From Aliidiomarina maris (GTDB lineage Bacteria > Pseudomonadota > Gammaproteobacteria > Enterobacterales > Alteromonadaceae), in contig NZ_PIPK01000001.1 of the NCBI RefSeq assembly GCF_003987335.1, positions 186,001 to 250,000 of the forward strand: a DNA stretch of 64,000 bases, in the 5' to 3' direction. Position numbers and translations under genes: made by a program. Within the stretch, counting starts at the first letter, position 1, and each line of letters starts with the position of its first letter. This document shows positions 1 through 9,384 of the stretch, piece by piece. The notes beneath the pieces are model-generated. The model was not told where the DNA came from, ran no database searches, and worked only from the letters and a program-made list of their open reading frames with translations.

Positions 1-88
1 AGAGGCAGCGGCAGATAAAGGCAATAATGTGAAGAGCGAAAGTAGCCAAGCGAATAGGCAGTACCGAGCCGACGTCGGATGCAGGCAT
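1..88 (-). CDS. Possible 5' end of a gene leaving the window on the left
   Basis: On the minus strand an ATG at 88 opens a frame that stays open to the edge and encodes a hydrophobic stretch. A second minus frame over the same bases also reads like a signal peptide (LLSLFTLLPLSAAAS) but has no good start codon in view. AGAAGG lies about 14 nt before the ATG, a poor spacing. Either frame could be the beginning of a membrane or secreted protein. There is too little sequence to name it, and it may not be a gene. Confidence 0.25.
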   Translation of the reverse strand, partial: MPASDVGSVLPIRLATFALHIIAFICRCL

Positions 89-209
89 GGGCGCTGAATC
101 AACCTTCTGACATGTTTCAGCATCACAATGCGCCTTCAGTTAAATGGATGGTTGCGGCCTTACACCACTCAGAATTCATGGTTCAGGCTAACAATTGGTC
201 GGCAACAAC

Positions 210-240
210 GCAACAGGGCGGCCAGTCGCCGCCCTGTTGC
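210..240. terminator. 13-bp perfect inverted repeat after acnA
   Basis: A perfect 13-bp stem (GCAACAGGGCGGC and its complement) encloses a 5-nt loop, just beyond the acnA stop codon. No long T-run follows on either strand, so it is either a weak intrinsic terminator or an mRNA-stabilising hairpin for acnA. Confidence 0.6.
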
Positions 241-250
241 CCAAGCTACC

Positions 251-2926
251 TTACGCAGCAATAAGCTGACGCAGTACGTAATGCAAAATACCGCCGCTTT
301 TGTAATATTCCACTTCGTTCGCCGTATCTATACGACACAGCAGATCAAAACTGACTTCGCTGCCGTCGGTGCGTTTAGCCGTGGCTTTGATAGTTTGGCC
401 GGGTTTAATCGAGTCGCTAATGCCACTCAAACTAAACACTTCCTCACCGTTTAAGCCTAAACTTTCGTGGCTGTCGTCGCCGGTGAATTGCAACGGCAAC
501 ACGCCCATGCCGACTAAGTTAGAGCGGTGAATACGCTCAAAGCTTTGTGCAATCACAGCTTTGACACCCAATAAGCGCGTCCCCTTAGCTGCCCAATCGC
601 GGCTTGAGCCTGTACCGTACTCTTTACCTGCCAACACCACCAGCGGTGTATCTTGTTGCTGATACTTCATCGCTGCATCGTAAATTGACATCTCATCCCC
701 ATCGGGCATAAAGCGGGTAACCCCACCCTCTGAACCCTCAACCATCAGGTTCTTGATGCGAATGTTCGCGAAAGTGCCGCGCATCATCACTTCATGGTTA
801 CCACGGCGCGAGCCATAGGAGTTGAAATCTTTCACTTCGACGCCCTGCTGTTGCAAGTACTCTCCAGCGGGTGCACTTGGCTTGATCGCACCTGCGGGTG
901 AAATATGGTCGGTGGTAATGGAATCACCAAACACGGCCAGCACGCGCGCACCCTGAACATCTTCCAGCGGCGCTAGTGGCTTATCAATCCCTGTGAAGAA
1001 TGGCGGGTTCGCCACATACGTCGACTCGTCTTTCCATTCATAGGTTAAGCTCTCAGGAATATTCAAGCTCTGCCAATGCTCATCGCCAGCAAACAAAGTG
1101 TCGCCATACTCTTTACGGAACATATCACTGACGACTAGTTCGACCTGCTGTTTAATTTCAGCCTCACTCGGCCAAATATCTTTCAGATATACAGGTTCAC
1201 CATTGTTATCTTCGCCAATCGGGTCTTTGCTTAAGTCGATGCGCGTGGTGCCTGCCAATGCGTACGCAACCACTAAGGGCGGTGACGCAAGCCAATTGGC
1301 TTTCACTTGCGGGTGAATACGGCCTTCAAAGTTACGGTTACCAGACAGCACCGACGACACAATTAAGTCGCCCTCGTCTACCGCTTCGCTAATTTCATCT
1401 GGCAGAGGACCCGAGTTACCGATACAGGTGGTACAGCCATAACCGACCAAATCAAACCCTAACTGATTCAAGTAATCATCCAGTCCAGCTTTGGCTAAAT
1501 AATCAGTCACGACCTTTGAGCCAGGCGCCAATGAAGTTTTCACCCAAGGTTTACGTTGTAGCCCTTTCGCTAACGCTTTCTTTGCCACCAAACCAGCGGC
1601 CATCATCACACTTGGATTCGATGTATTGGTACAGGATGTAATCGCTGCAATCACCACGTCACCATGGGTCAGGGTCGCATCGCTGCCCTTGATAGCCACT
1701 TTAGGATCTGCGGTTTTATCGACCCCGGAGGATTCCATCAGCAACTCAAACGCGTCATTCAAGCCACTTAAAGACACCCGGTCTTGCGGCCGCTTAGGCC
1801 CAGCTAATGAAGGTTCCACGTCGCCCATATCGAGCTCTAAGGTATCGGTAAACACTGGCTCAACGCTGTCATCACGCCAGGTGCCTTGTGCTTTAGAGTA
1901 TTCGCGCGCTAATTCAATCACGTCTTCATCGCGACCAGTTAAGCGCATATAGGTTAACGTTTCTTCGTCCACAGGGAAGAAACCACAAGTGGCACCATAT
2001 TCAGGTGCCATGTTGGCAATTGTGGCACGGTCAGCCAATGGCAAACCGTTCAAGCCTGGGCCGTAAAATTCGACAAATTTACCCACTACGCCCTTAGCAC
2101 GCAGCATTTGAGTGACAGTGAGCACTAAGTCAGTCGCAGTGACGCCCTCGCGCAACTTACCGCTTAAGCGGAATCCTACAACTTCTGGAATAAGCATCGA
2201 CACAGGTTGACCAAGCATCGCCGCTTCTGCCTCAATACCGCCAACACCCCAACCTAAAACACCCAAACCGTTAATCATGGTGGTGTGCGAATCAGTACCC
2301 ACTAAGGTGTCTGGAAACGCAAAGTTCTTGCCATCTTGCTCTTTGGTCCACACCGCTTTGGCGAGGTATTCAAGGTTGACCTGATGGCAGATGCCGGTGC
2401 CTGGCGGCACGACGCGGAAATTATCAAAGGCTTTTTGGCCCCAGCGTAAAAATTCATAGCGCTCTTTGTTGCGCTCCATTTCTATCGCTACATTCTTCTC
2501 GAACGCTTCCGGTGAGCCGAACTTGTCAACCATCACCGAATGGTCAATGACCAAATCCACGGCAGACAAAGGATTAATTTTGTCAGGCTGTAAGCCTGCT
2601 TTTGCCACCGCATCTCGCATCGCTGCGAGGTCGACCACCGCAGGCACCCCGGTGAAGTCCTGCATCAGCACGCGCGCTGGGCGATACGCAATTTCGCGAG
2701 TTGATTTACGTTCATCAAGCCACGCAACCATGGCCTTGATGTCGTCTTCACCAACTGTGTCACCATCTTCAAAGCGCAACAGGTTTTCCAATAGTACTTT
2801 TAATGACACGGGTAGCTTATCAATATTGCCCAGTGACTTTGCCGCTTTGGGCAAGCTGTAATAGTGATACGTTTTGCCCCCTGCCTCTAAAGTGCTAAGC
2901 GTTTTAAGACTGTCGTGGCTTGCCAT
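251..2926 (-). CDS. acnA: Aconitate hydratase AcnA
   Basis: Encodes an 891-residue aconitase that interconverts citrate and isocitrate in the TCA cycle, in the cytoplasm. The length and N-terminus fit the AcnA/IRP-like type rather than AcnB. Cysteines expected to hold the 4Fe-4S cluster are seen in SCTNTSNP and in [10 protein letters not shown]. The C-terminal swivel domain carries the usual substrate-contact motif ([10 protein letters not shown]). The start is supported by AGGAGA six bases upstream. The gene stands alone, divergent from tesB across about 236 nt that must hold both promoters. The AcnA type is often the stress-responsive or stationary-phase aconitase, but regulation cannot be read here. 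Apparently intact. Confidence 0.97.
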   Translation of the reverse strand: MASHDSLKTLSTLEAGGKTYHYYSLPKAAKSLGNIDKLPVSLKVLLENLLRFEDGDTVGEDDIKAMVAWLDERKSTREIAYRPARVLMQDFTGVPAVVDLAAMRDAVAKAGLQPDKINPLSAVDLVIDHSVMVDKFGSPEAFEKNVAIEMERNKERYEFLRWGQKAFDNFRVVPPGTGICHQVNLEYLAKAVWTKEQDGKNFAFPDTLVGTDSHTTMINGLGVLGWGVGGIEAEAAMLGQPVSMLIPEVVGFRLSGKLREGVTATDLVLTVTQMLRAKGVVGKFVEFYGPGLNGLPLADRATIANMAPEYGATCGFFPVDEETLTYMRLTGRDEDVIELAREYSKAQGTWRDDSVEPVFTDTLELDMGDVEPSLAGPKRPQDRVSLSGLNDAFELLMESSGVDKTADPKVAIKGSDATLTHGDVVIAAITSCTNTSNPSVMMAAGLVAKKALAKGLQRKPWVKTSLAPGSKVVTDYLAKAGLDDYLNQLGFDLVGYGCTTCIGNSGPLPDEISEAVDEGDLIVSSVLSGNRNFEGRIHPQVKANWLASPPLVVAYALAGTTRIDLSKDPIGEDNNGEPVYLKDIWPSEAEIKQQVELVVSDMFRKEYGDTLFAGDEHWQSLNIPESLTYEWKDESTYVANPPFFTGIDKPLAPLEDVQGARVLAVFGDSITTDHISPAGAIKPSAPAGEYLQQQGVEVKDFNSYGSRRGNHEVMMRGTFANIRIKNLMVEGSEGGVTRFMPDGDEMSIYDAAMKYQQQDTPLVVLAGKEYGTGSSRDWAAKGTRLLGVKAVIAQSFERIHRSNLVGMGVLPLQFTGDDSHESLGLNGEEVFSLSGISDSIKPGQTIKATAKRTDGSEVSFDLLCRIDTANEVEYYKSGGILHYVLRQLIAA

Positions 2927-3162
2927 ATTTTTCTCCTGATCATGGTTGCCTGAATGCGCTGATTTGGATTCAAGTTTGACGCGTAAATTCAGCTTTCAAG
3001 TTTTGGCTTAATCATTTAACTATAGAAAATATCTTGGGTTTCTCAACACTAAAACAATAATTTGAGTGCATAGTCAGCATACATTTGATTGCTTAGCTGC
3101 GCACAACAACGCCAGTATCTGATAAACTTCGTCCATCTGAAAGGAAAGCCAAGGAATTAATC

Positions 3163-4023
3163 ATGAGCCAAGTGTTACAAGACTTATTAAACTTGCTTGA
3201 TTTAGAAACCATTGAGGAAGGTCTATATCGCGGTCAAAGCCAAGATTTAGGCTTCGCTGCGTTGTTTGGCGGCCAAGTCATGGGTCAGGCCCTGTGTGCT
3301 GCCAAGAAAACTATTGATGAAGATCGCCAGGTGCATTCTTTGCACAGCTATTTTTTGCGCCCTGGTGATGCCCATAAACCTATTGTGTATGACGTTGAAA
3401 ACATCCGCGATGGCAAAAGCTTTTCCACTCGTCGCGTCCAAGCTATCCAGCATGGTAAGCCAATTTTTTATATGACTGCGTCGTTCCAAGTGGGTGAGCA
3501 AGGGCTTGATCACCAGGCGCAAATGCCAGATGTGCCGGGCCCCGAAGGTTTGATCTCTGATTTAGATGTGCATCGTCAGCATGCTGAGCTGATACCTGCG
3601 CCATTGCGCAATAAGTTCACCAGCGATAAGCCGATTTTGATGCGCTTCGTGACCGAGTACAACCCGTTTAACCCGCAACAAACTGAGCCTCAGCGTTATG
3701 TCTGGTTAAAGGCCAATGGCGCCATGCCGGACGACTTACGAGTGCATAAGTATTTGCTGGCGTACGCGTCGGATTTCAATTTCTTACCGACCGCGCTACA
3801 ACCACACGGCCTCAGTTTTGCCTCCCCCAAACTGCAGATGGCAACGATTGACCACGCGATGTGGTTTCATCGGGATTTTCGCATGGATGACTGGTTGCTT
3901 TACGCGATTGATAGCCCAAGTGCATCGAATGCGCGTGGGCTAGTGCGAGGTCAGGTATTTAATCGTGACGGACAGCTGGTTGCGTCGACCATTCAGGAAG
4001 GCTTAATTCGCCAACGCGGTTAA
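3163..4023 (+). CDS. tesB: Acyl-CoA thioesterase II
   Basis: A 286-residue protein of the TesB family, which hydrolyses acyl-CoA to free fatty acid and CoA in the cytoplasm. The length equals that of the E. coli enzyme, a double hot-dog fold. The N-terminal half contains [15 protein letters not shown] and the C-terminal half IDHAMWFHR followed by [12 protein letters not shown] and STIQEGLIR, which supply the Asp, Thr/Ser and Gln of the family's catalytic network. An AAGGAA ribosome site precedes the ATG. Monocistronic, divergent from acnA and convergent with the next gene across a strong hairpin. Confidence 0.95.
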   Translation: MSQVLQDLLNLLDLETIEEGLYRGQSQDLGFAALFGGQVMGQALCAAKKTIDEDRQVHSLHSYFLRPGDAHKPIVYDVENIRDGKSFSTRRVQAIQHGKPIFYMTASFQVGEQGLDHQAQMPDVPGPEGLISDLDVHRQHAELIPAPLRNKFTSDKPILMRFVTEYNPFNPQQTEPQRYVWLKANGAMPDDLRVHKYLLAYASDFNFLPTALQPHGLSFASPKLQMATIDHAMWFHRDFRMDDWLLYAIDSPSASNARGLVRGQVFNRDGQLVASTIQEGLIRQRG

Positions 4024-4029
4024 ACCAAA

Positions 4030-4049
4030 GCGCCAGCTTGGGCTGGCGC
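4030..4049. terminator. Hairpin between convergent tesB and glycosyltransferase gene
   Basis: A perfect 8-bp GC-rich stem (GCGCCAGC) with a TTGG loop lies seven bases after the tesB stop and just before the end of the opposing gene. No clear T-run is present. It probably ends transcription from both sides. Confidence 0.6.
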
Positions 4050-4058
4050 GAACCTATA

Positions 4059-4784
4059 TTAAGAGCCCTGCTGTAACCGGCGCTGCCAACGGTACTTCAG
4101 GGCCTCTTTAAATGCGACAAAACGCCGTGTTGGGTGTTTACGCATGAGTGCCACTGGTTTTTCAGTGCGCCCTAAGCGGTGACTCAGTTGCACTGGGTAT
4201 GGGCGTATACCCCGTACCTTCAAACCTGGCTGCCAAGCCCACTGAAAGTCGACGTCCAACGGACGGTAAAATTGCTCGCTCCACTCCAGCATGCGCTCGG
4301 CGCCCTCGCGGCTAATCACATACGCGCAAGTGCCGAGTGGAATATGTGGGTAACGCACTAAGGTCGCAGCGCCGCAGCGTTCGACACCTTTACTCTTCAC
4401 ACGTGCGTAGGGTTCAGCCAATTTAAGTACATGCCAGTTTTCTTCGAGTTGCGCAATGGTTCGGGCTAAATACGCAAAACTGTTGGCTAACAGCACGTCG
4501 TCTTCAAGCACAATGGCGAAATCAATGTCGTCGTCCAGCATCCGTTGCCAAGCGCGCCGATGGGAAACATAGGTCGCAATTTCGGCCACGGTTAAGCTGC
4601 GGTAGTACTGCTGCTGGTTATTAGCCTCGTCGTAGTGACTTAGCTCACGACTAGTTTGCAACTGATTCATGTGAATGGCTTCGACGCGCACAAATGATTG
4701 GCGAAGGCGGCCCGCTTGAATGCGGAAATGTTCCAATCGGGTTTTCTCGTCGGCTCGGTTTAGGACATAAATTTGGTAGCGCAT
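4059..4784 (-). CDS. Glycosyltransferase family 25 protein (LPS modification)
   Basis: A 241-residue protein of the GT25 family, which includes LPS galactosyl- and glucosyltransferases acting on the cytoplasmic face of the inner membrane. It starts with the family hallmark YVLNRADEKTRLEHF, and the central acidic motif VLEDDVLL is the expected nucleotide-sugar/metal site. The His- and Arg-rich C-terminus is also typical. There is no signal peptide or membrane segment. It is a lone gene with no other LPS genes beside it, so the acceptor sugar cannot be inferred. Confidence 0.85.
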   Translation of the reverse strand: MRYQIYVLNRADEKTRLEHFRIQAGRLRQSFVRVEAIHMNQLQTSRELSHYDEANNQQQYYRSLTVAEIATYVSHRRAWQRMLDDDIDFAIVLEDDVLLANSFAYLARTIAQLEENWHVLKLAEPYARVKSKGVERCGAATLVRYPHIPLGTCAYVISREGAERMLEWSEQFYRPLDVDFQWAWQPGLKVRGIRPYPVQLSHRLGRTEKPVALMRKHPTRRFVAFKEALKYRWQRRLQQGS

Positions 4785-4829
4785 TGATTCACATTCACTT
4801 CAGGGTTTGGTGATTGACACAAAAAATTC

Positions 4830-4865
4830 GGAAAAAAAGGCAACGCTGTGTATACAGCATTGCCT
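4830..4865 (-). terminator. Intrinsic terminator after the histidine phosphatase gene
   Basis: A 12-bp stem with one mismatch and a GTAT loop (4838-4865) is followed on the minus strand by a run of eight T. It lies downstream of the gene ending at 4931, before the GT25 gene. Confidence 0.8.
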
Positions 4866-4930
4866 AGTGTGCGCTTCCAAAAGCCGAGCGTCAGCATGGT
4901 TTACATAAGATTTACGCCACCCTCAGCCGA

Positions 4931-5632
4931 TTAACGCCCTCTGCGTTCTTGCATGATTAAAGGCGCCATTAAATGCACCTGATTGACAGTGTTCGAGTCC
5001 GCGTCGGCGTGAATGAATAACTGAAACACATCCCCGTAACGCTCCTCACTGAGCTCGTCGGCTTCACCGCCAAGTGCTTGCACAATACCCGCTACCGTAT
5101 TGCTATGGCCGACTATTACCGTGTTTTGACCACGCTCAATGACTTTATCCAGCATAGATTGCGGCTCACCAGCAGAATAAAACTCGACTGCCGTGGCGTT
5201 TACCCGAGCTAGCGGTAATACAGTGCCGACACTGCGTCGATACTGGGTCGAATAGATACGCTCGATATTCGCATTGCTCAGCATTTGGGCTAAACCATCG
5301 GCGCGTCGGTAACCATCTGCGGTGAGGCCAGGATCAACATGGTCTTCCTCTCGCTCCGCATGACGCACCACATACACAACAAACTCACGCGTGCCTGTGA
5401 TGCCATCCGGCTCAGGCGCCACAACGACGGTTTCAGCTTGCATGGCCCTCGGCACGATGACCGTAGGTACTGCTACGCTAGGTACTTCCTCAGCGCGCAC
5501 TTGCGCTTCAACATCAACCCTGCTCGACTCGCTCGGTTCTACTTGGCCCTGATCTTCCTGATGTTCTTGGGCTAACGCTAAGTGCGCAAACCCGAGTAAC
5601 ACAAGAGCACTAACAAACTGTTTTACCTGCAT
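4931..5632 (-). CDS. Exported histidine phosphatase family protein
   Basis: A histidine phosphatase (phosphoglycerate mutase-like fold), probably periplasmic. The start at 5632 (MQVKQF) is preferred over the upstream 5653 because it places a clean signal peptide ending near ALAQ at the N-terminus. An acidic, Val-rich linker of about 60 residues follows. The catalytic core starts at VYVVRHAEREED, where RHA replaces the usual RHG around the phosphorylated histidine, and includes VGHSNTVAGIV with the second active-site histidine. Substrate unknown; related small exported enzymes include SixA-like and LPS-phosphate phosphatases. It has its own terminator downstream. Confidence 0.82.
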   Translation of the reverse strand: MQVKQFVSALVLLGFAHLALAQEHQEDQGQVEPSESSRVDVEAQVRAEEVPSVAVPTVIVPRAMQAETVVVAPEPDGITGTREFVVYVVRHAEREEDHVDPGLTADGYRRADGLAQMLSNANIERIYSTQYRRSVGTVLPLARVNATAVEFYSAGEPQSMLDKVIERGQNTVIVGHSNTVAGIVQALGGEADELSEERYGDVFQLFIHADADSNTVNQVHLMAPLIMQERRGR

Positions 5633-5737
5633 AATCGACAACCTCAAAAGCACTTTGTAAAGACATTATGCATGCTTTTTGACAACAGGTGAACCTTTGC
5701 CAGTGCTTCTGCAATGTAAGATTATTGTTAACTTACC

Positions 5738-7048
5738 TTAGTGTAATTTCATCCGCGGCTTTAAGTAGTAGTTAAAGCTGTCAGCTATCATGGTCAGCAC
5801 TGTGCGCGTGAAACCATGAATAGTCATTTGGTGCATACGGTACAGCGATGCATAGGCTAATCGCGCCATAATGCCTTCCATGAAAACACCGCGCCGGGCG
5901 AGGCCACCCATTAACTTACCCACCGCATCATAATCGGCTAACGACACTAATGACCCACGGTCTTTAAACACAAAGTTTTGCAACGATTTACCTTCCAGCA
6001 AACGTTTAAAGTTCTGCGCCATTTGCTTAGCTTGTTGGTGTGCTGCTTGGGCGCGCGGAGGCACTGCTTTATCTTCGCCCTGTGGGCATGCAGCGCAATC
6101 GCCAAGGGCAAAGATACGCTCATCGTCAATTGATTGCATGGTTTGGGCGACGCATATTGCCTGACTCTTTGCATGCGTGCTTAAGCCCAGCGTAGTCAAA
6201 AAGTCTGGCGCTTTGATACCGGCTGCCCACACGTTCAAGTCAGCCTCTAAAAAGTCACCATCTTTGGTGGTTAGCCCGTTCTCTTGGGCCTTCGCCACCG
6301 AAGTTTGGGTAAGTACGGTCACATCCAGTTCTTTTAATTCCTTGTGCACCGTGCGGCTCACTTTTTCGCTTAACGGCGGTAAGATTCGCTCTGCCATTTC
6401 AATTAAGCGAATTTTTAACCGGCTATGCTCTAAATCGGTGTAACCATAGTTGTGTAGCATGTCCGACGCCCGCGTCAGTTCTGCAGCTAATTCAACGCCT
6501 GTGGCACCACCACCGACAATATTGATGGCCAATTCACGTTGCTGCTGACTACTCGCATCATTAATTTGTAAAAAGGTGTCTAACATGGCTTGGCGGAAGT
6601 GTTCTGCTTGCTCGGCAGTATCAATGAAATAGCAATGTTCACCCACCCCGTCGATGCCAAAATCGTTGGCAACACTGCCCAATGCCATGACCAGGTAGTC
6701 GTAATTAACTGAGCGTGCAGGCAACACCTCTTTGCCCTCATCATTTTTCAACGGCGCTAAATGAACAACTTGCTGCTCACGATCAAGGCGGTCCATATTG
6801 CCGCGCACGAAACGATAATGGTGATTTTTCGCATGCCCCTGAAAAGATACTTCGTCTAAGTTTGAGTTCAGTACACCGGTGGCCAGTTCGTGATAGAGCG
6901 GTTTCCAAACATGTGTGGCGCTGCGATCAATCAGGGTAATACGTGCCTTACCCGATTTACCTAACATGCGACCAAGTCGTGTAACTAATTCGAGCCCGCC
7001 TGCACCACCGCCGACCACGACGATATGCGGGGAGTTGTGTTGCGACAT
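5738..7048 (-). CDS. ndh: Type II NADH dehydrogenase (NDH-2)
   Basis: A 436-residue flavoprotein that passes electrons from NADH to quinone without pumping protons, bound to the inner face of the cytoplasmic membrane. The FAD-binding GxGxxG motif is seen near the start (VVVGGGAGGLELVTRLG) and a second dinucleotide motif for NADH near residue 175 (INIVGGGATGVELAAEL). The FALGDCAACP segment closes the FAD site. The length matches E. coli Ndh. The amphipathic C-terminus (about the last 50 residues) is the usual membrane anchor. A GGAGG ribosome site lies seven bases before the ATG. Monocistronic. Confidence 0.95.
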   Translation of the reverse strand: MSQHNSPHIVVVGGGAGGLELVTRLGRMLGKSGKARITLIDRSATHVWKPLYHELATGVLNSNLDEVSFQGHAKNHHYRFVRGNMDRLDREQQVVHLAPLKNDEGKEVLPARSVNYDYLVMALGSVANDFGIDGVGEHCYFIDTAEQAEHFRQAMLDTFLQINDASSQQQRELAINIVGGGATGVELAAELTRASDMLHNYGYTDLEHSRLKIRLIEMAERILPPLSEKVSRTVHKELKELDVTVLTQTSVAKAQENGLTTKDGDFLEADLNVWAAGIKAPDFLTTLGLSTHAKSQAICVAQTMQSIDDERIFALGDCAACPQGEDKAVPPRAQAAHQQAKQMAQNFKRLLEGKSLQNFVFKDRGSLVSLADYDAVGKLMGGLARRGVFMEGIMARLAYASLYRMHQMTIHGFTRTVLTMIADSFNYYLKPRMKLH

Positions 7049-7108
7049 AGCACCTCCATGATTGCCCTTTCCAAATTAGAAATATGGCGCTTAAAACTAG
7101 CAGTATAG

Positions 7109-7135
7109 AAAAAAGGCCAGCAATTGCTGGCCTTT
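7109..7135 (-). terminator. Intrinsic terminator after the CBS-domain gene
   Basis: A perfect palindrome (AAAGGCCAGCAA and its complement) is followed on the minus strand by a T-run, just downstream of the gene that ends at 7146 and upstream of the ndh start. Confidence 0.8.
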
Positions 7136-7145
7136 AGGGTAAATA

Positions 7146-7745
7146 TTATTCAATCTCTTCGCCGTGCCGAATCGCGTAAATGATATCTGCAAATGACTCG
7201 GTATGGTGACGAATTTGTACCGATTCGCCGGTACGCTCAACAATGGTCAGCGCCGCAACAATCGCAACCATCTCCCCTTGGTGTTGCACCAAAAGAAAAT
7301 CCTGGCCACTTTTCTGCAGCGTTGCAACGACATCGCCAACGCGAGCACGGTTGAGCTGAGCTTGGGTGATCACTGGCAAGCGGTTAATCGGTTGCATCAG
7401 ATAATCAACGCTGAGTTCGTCATGAGCGACGCCCAACTCAGTGGCCTTTTTAACTGCTTTGCGGCCGTGTAAATCACGGCTGGCAAGAACGCCAACCAGT
7501 TGATCTTGCGCATCAAGCACCAGCGCAAAGCGTTGGTTGACACCGTCTAATACCGCGTCTGCCTGACTTAATTGGGTTGATGTATGCACATGCACTGGCG
7601 CATTGACTAATAAGCTACTCGCAACTTCGGCAGCATTGTCACTCCAAAGTACACGTGGTTGTTGCGTGTGTATATTTAATACAGGGGCTTTTGTGGCACG
7701 CGCAGCAGCGCTATCTTGCCAACGTAAACTATTATATTGACTCAT
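7146..7745 (-). CDS. CBS-domain pair protein
   Basis: A 199-residue soluble protein. After an N-terminal stretch of about 55 residues it shows two CBS-like units: one around VHVHTSTQLSQADAVLDG to LVGVLASRDLHG, the second around YLMQPINRLPVITQAQLNR to MVAIVAALTIVER. CBS pairs usually sense adenine nucleotides or S-adenosylmethionine. No enzyme or transporter domain is attached, so it is probably a stand-alone regulator whose partner is not visible. GGAG precedes the ATG; the gene has its own terminator. Confidence 0.8.
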   Translation of the reverse strand: MSQYNSLRWQDSAAARATKAPVLNIHTQQPRVLWSDNAAEVASSLLVNAPVHVHTSTQLSQADAVLDGVNQRFALVLDAQDQLVGVLASRDLHGRKAVKKATELGVAHDELSVDYLMQPINRLPVITQAQLNRARVGDVVATLQKSGQDFLLVQHQGEMVAIVAALTIVERTGESVQIRHHTESFADIIYAIRHGEEIE

Positions 7746-7788
7746 GGTCGTTCTCCAACAATAAAAACAGAAAGTGAATTAACTGGAT

Positions 7789-8079
7789 TTATAGGAGAAC
7801 AGGCGGTGCTCTGGAGTGATAATCGCGATAATTTGCCGCGCTCAACTGTTGGCGTGTGGCTACACTAAGACTATCAGTGCCTTTCGCCAACCAAACCAAT
7901 GAGGCAGAGGAAACAGCTTCATCTGGCTGGTCGCTCTCTAATTCTTGAGAGGACAGTAAACTCTGTTGTTTAGGTGCTTGCTCGTGATAGCCGTCAAAAG
8001 AATTACCATGATGTGCTTGGGCAGAACCTGCCAAAGCACTCATCAGTAAAACTAAAACTAAGCTATGTAGATACTTCAT
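7789..8079 (-). CDS. Small exported protein of unknown function
   Basis: The start at 8079 gives a 96-residue protein with a clear signal peptide (MKYLHSLVLVLLMSALAG, cleavage near AQA-HH). The mature part is short, begins with HHGNSFDGYHEQ and is rich in Gln, Ser and Glu; no domain is recognised. An upstream in-frame ATG at 8139 would add 20 residues before the signal and is less likely. Its position, 43 nt upstream of the CBS gene, could mean cotranscription. Confidence 0.6.
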   Translation of the reverse strand: MKYLHSLVLVLLMSALAGSAQAHHGNSFDGYHEQAPKQQSLLSSQELESDQPDEAVSSASLVWLAKGTDSLSVATRQQLSAANYRDYHSRAPPVLL

Positions 8080-8271
8080 ACGAATAGCACACCTTGTTGC
8101 GTATGCATTCAACATATGCCTGTTCCAGATCAAACACAATAGCTTTAATTAAATAATTTCAAAAAACTGAATGTAAAAAAACGCACTGTATTCTTTGCAT
8201 TTTTTTAACCCAACTTCGTTAACATCCAGCTAACCAAAATAGATCGTTATTGCCACAAGCGCGTATAACCT

Positions 8272-9384
8272 ATGCAGACACTTTTGAGAGCTTATTGGAT
8301 GATTTTTATACCACGACGTTTTATGCCTGGAGTTAAACTTCGATTCAGCATGACTTTGTTAACCGCCACAGCGCTGTTGTTAAGTGCTTACGCCTCAATG
8401 GCATTGGCGCAAGACGACCGTCGTGTCCTTGTGGTCACCGAATCATTAAGCTTTGAACAGCAGGTGCAACGTGTTGACGCCGTTGGTTCTGCCCGTGCTC
8501 TGCGCTCAGTTACGCTGTATCCGGCAGTCGCAGACCGGGTGACCGAAGTGAACATCGTACCCGGCCAGTGGGTGACTCAAGACAGCGTCTTGTTGCGTCT
8601 GGACAATCGTCGCCAACGTGTTGCCCTTGATCGCGCGCGGATTCAGTTAGAAGACGCGCAACGCACGGTTGATCGACTGCAATCAAGCCTGGAACGTCGT
8701 GCCATCGCGCAAAGTGAGCTGGATGACGCCACCACCCTGCGCGACCTGGCTCAGATAGCCTTTGATGAAGCTGAAACGGAATATGAAGACCGGATTGTGC
8801 GCGCGCCATTTGATGGCGTCGTCGGTATCACAGACATCCAAGTCGGTGACCGTATTAATGAGCAAACCGCAATTACGACGATAGATGACAGCCGCCAGCT
8901 GTATATTGATTTTCGTGCGCCGGAAAGCGCGCTCGCTCTAATTCAACACCAAGGTTTGTTGCAAGTTACCCCATGGCAACAGGCTGGCGAGAGCATTGCC
9001 GCTCAGGTTGTTGAGGTGGATTCACGGTTTGATATTGCCAATCGCACGATTCGCGTACGTGCCATCATGAATAACGACAACCAGCGCTTTCGCCCAGGCA
9101 GTAGCTTTCGTGTCAGCCTACAATTGAACGGCGAATATTTTGCCAGTATTCCCGAAGCGGCATTGATGTGGGGACCGACCAGCGCCTATGTATGGACAGT
9201 CGAAGACCAGCGCGCCAATCGCGTCGATGTACAAATTAAGCAGCGTTTACGCGGGCGGGTATTAATTGACGGCGACCTTGAACCCGGCCAAACCATTATT
9301 ACCGAAGGCGTTCAGAGTGTGCGCCAAGGCCAGCAGGTACGTCCCGAGTCAGAAAGCTACGAGCCAAGTGAGTCCGCAGAATGA
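8272..9384 (+). CDS. RND efflux periplasmic adaptor (membrane fusion protein)
   Basis: The adaptor links an inner-membrane RND pump to an outer-membrane channel. After an N-terminal signal region comes the half-lipoyl/barrel pattern VTEVNIVPGQWVTQDSVLLRLDNR, a coiled-coil hairpin of about 65 residues (RQRVALDRARIQLEDAQ onward), the second half-motif APFDGVVGITDIQVGD, then beta-barrel and membrane-proximal parts. The real start is uncertain: in-frame ATGs at 8299, 8323 and 8350 could serve, none with a strong ribosome site. Its stop overlaps the pump gene start (ATGA), so the two are translationally coupled. No outer-membrane factor gene is nearby, so it presumably uses a shared TolC. Confidence 0.92.
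   Translation: MQTLLRAYWMIFIPRRFMPGVKLRFSMTLLTATALLLSAYASMALAQDDRRVLVVTESLSFEQQVQRVDAVGSARALRSVTLYPAVADRVTEVNIVPGQWVTQDSVLLRLDNRRQRVALDRARIQLEDAQRTVDRLQSSLERRAIAQSELDDATTLRDLAQIAFDEAETEYEDRIVRAPFDGVVGITDIQVGDRINEQTAITTIDDSRQLYIDFRAPESALALIQHQGLLQVTPWQQAGESIAAQVVEVDSRFDIANRTIRVRAIMNNDNQRFRPGSSFRVSLQLNGEYFASIPEAALMWGPTSAYVWTVEDQRANRVDVQIKQRLRGRVLIDGDLEPGQTIITEGVQSVRQGQQVRPESESYEPSESAE

Noticed and set aside
128-454. Plus-strand open frame over the end of acnA
   Set aside because: It is the antisense shadow of a strongly supported gene, with no ribosome site or recognisable protein.
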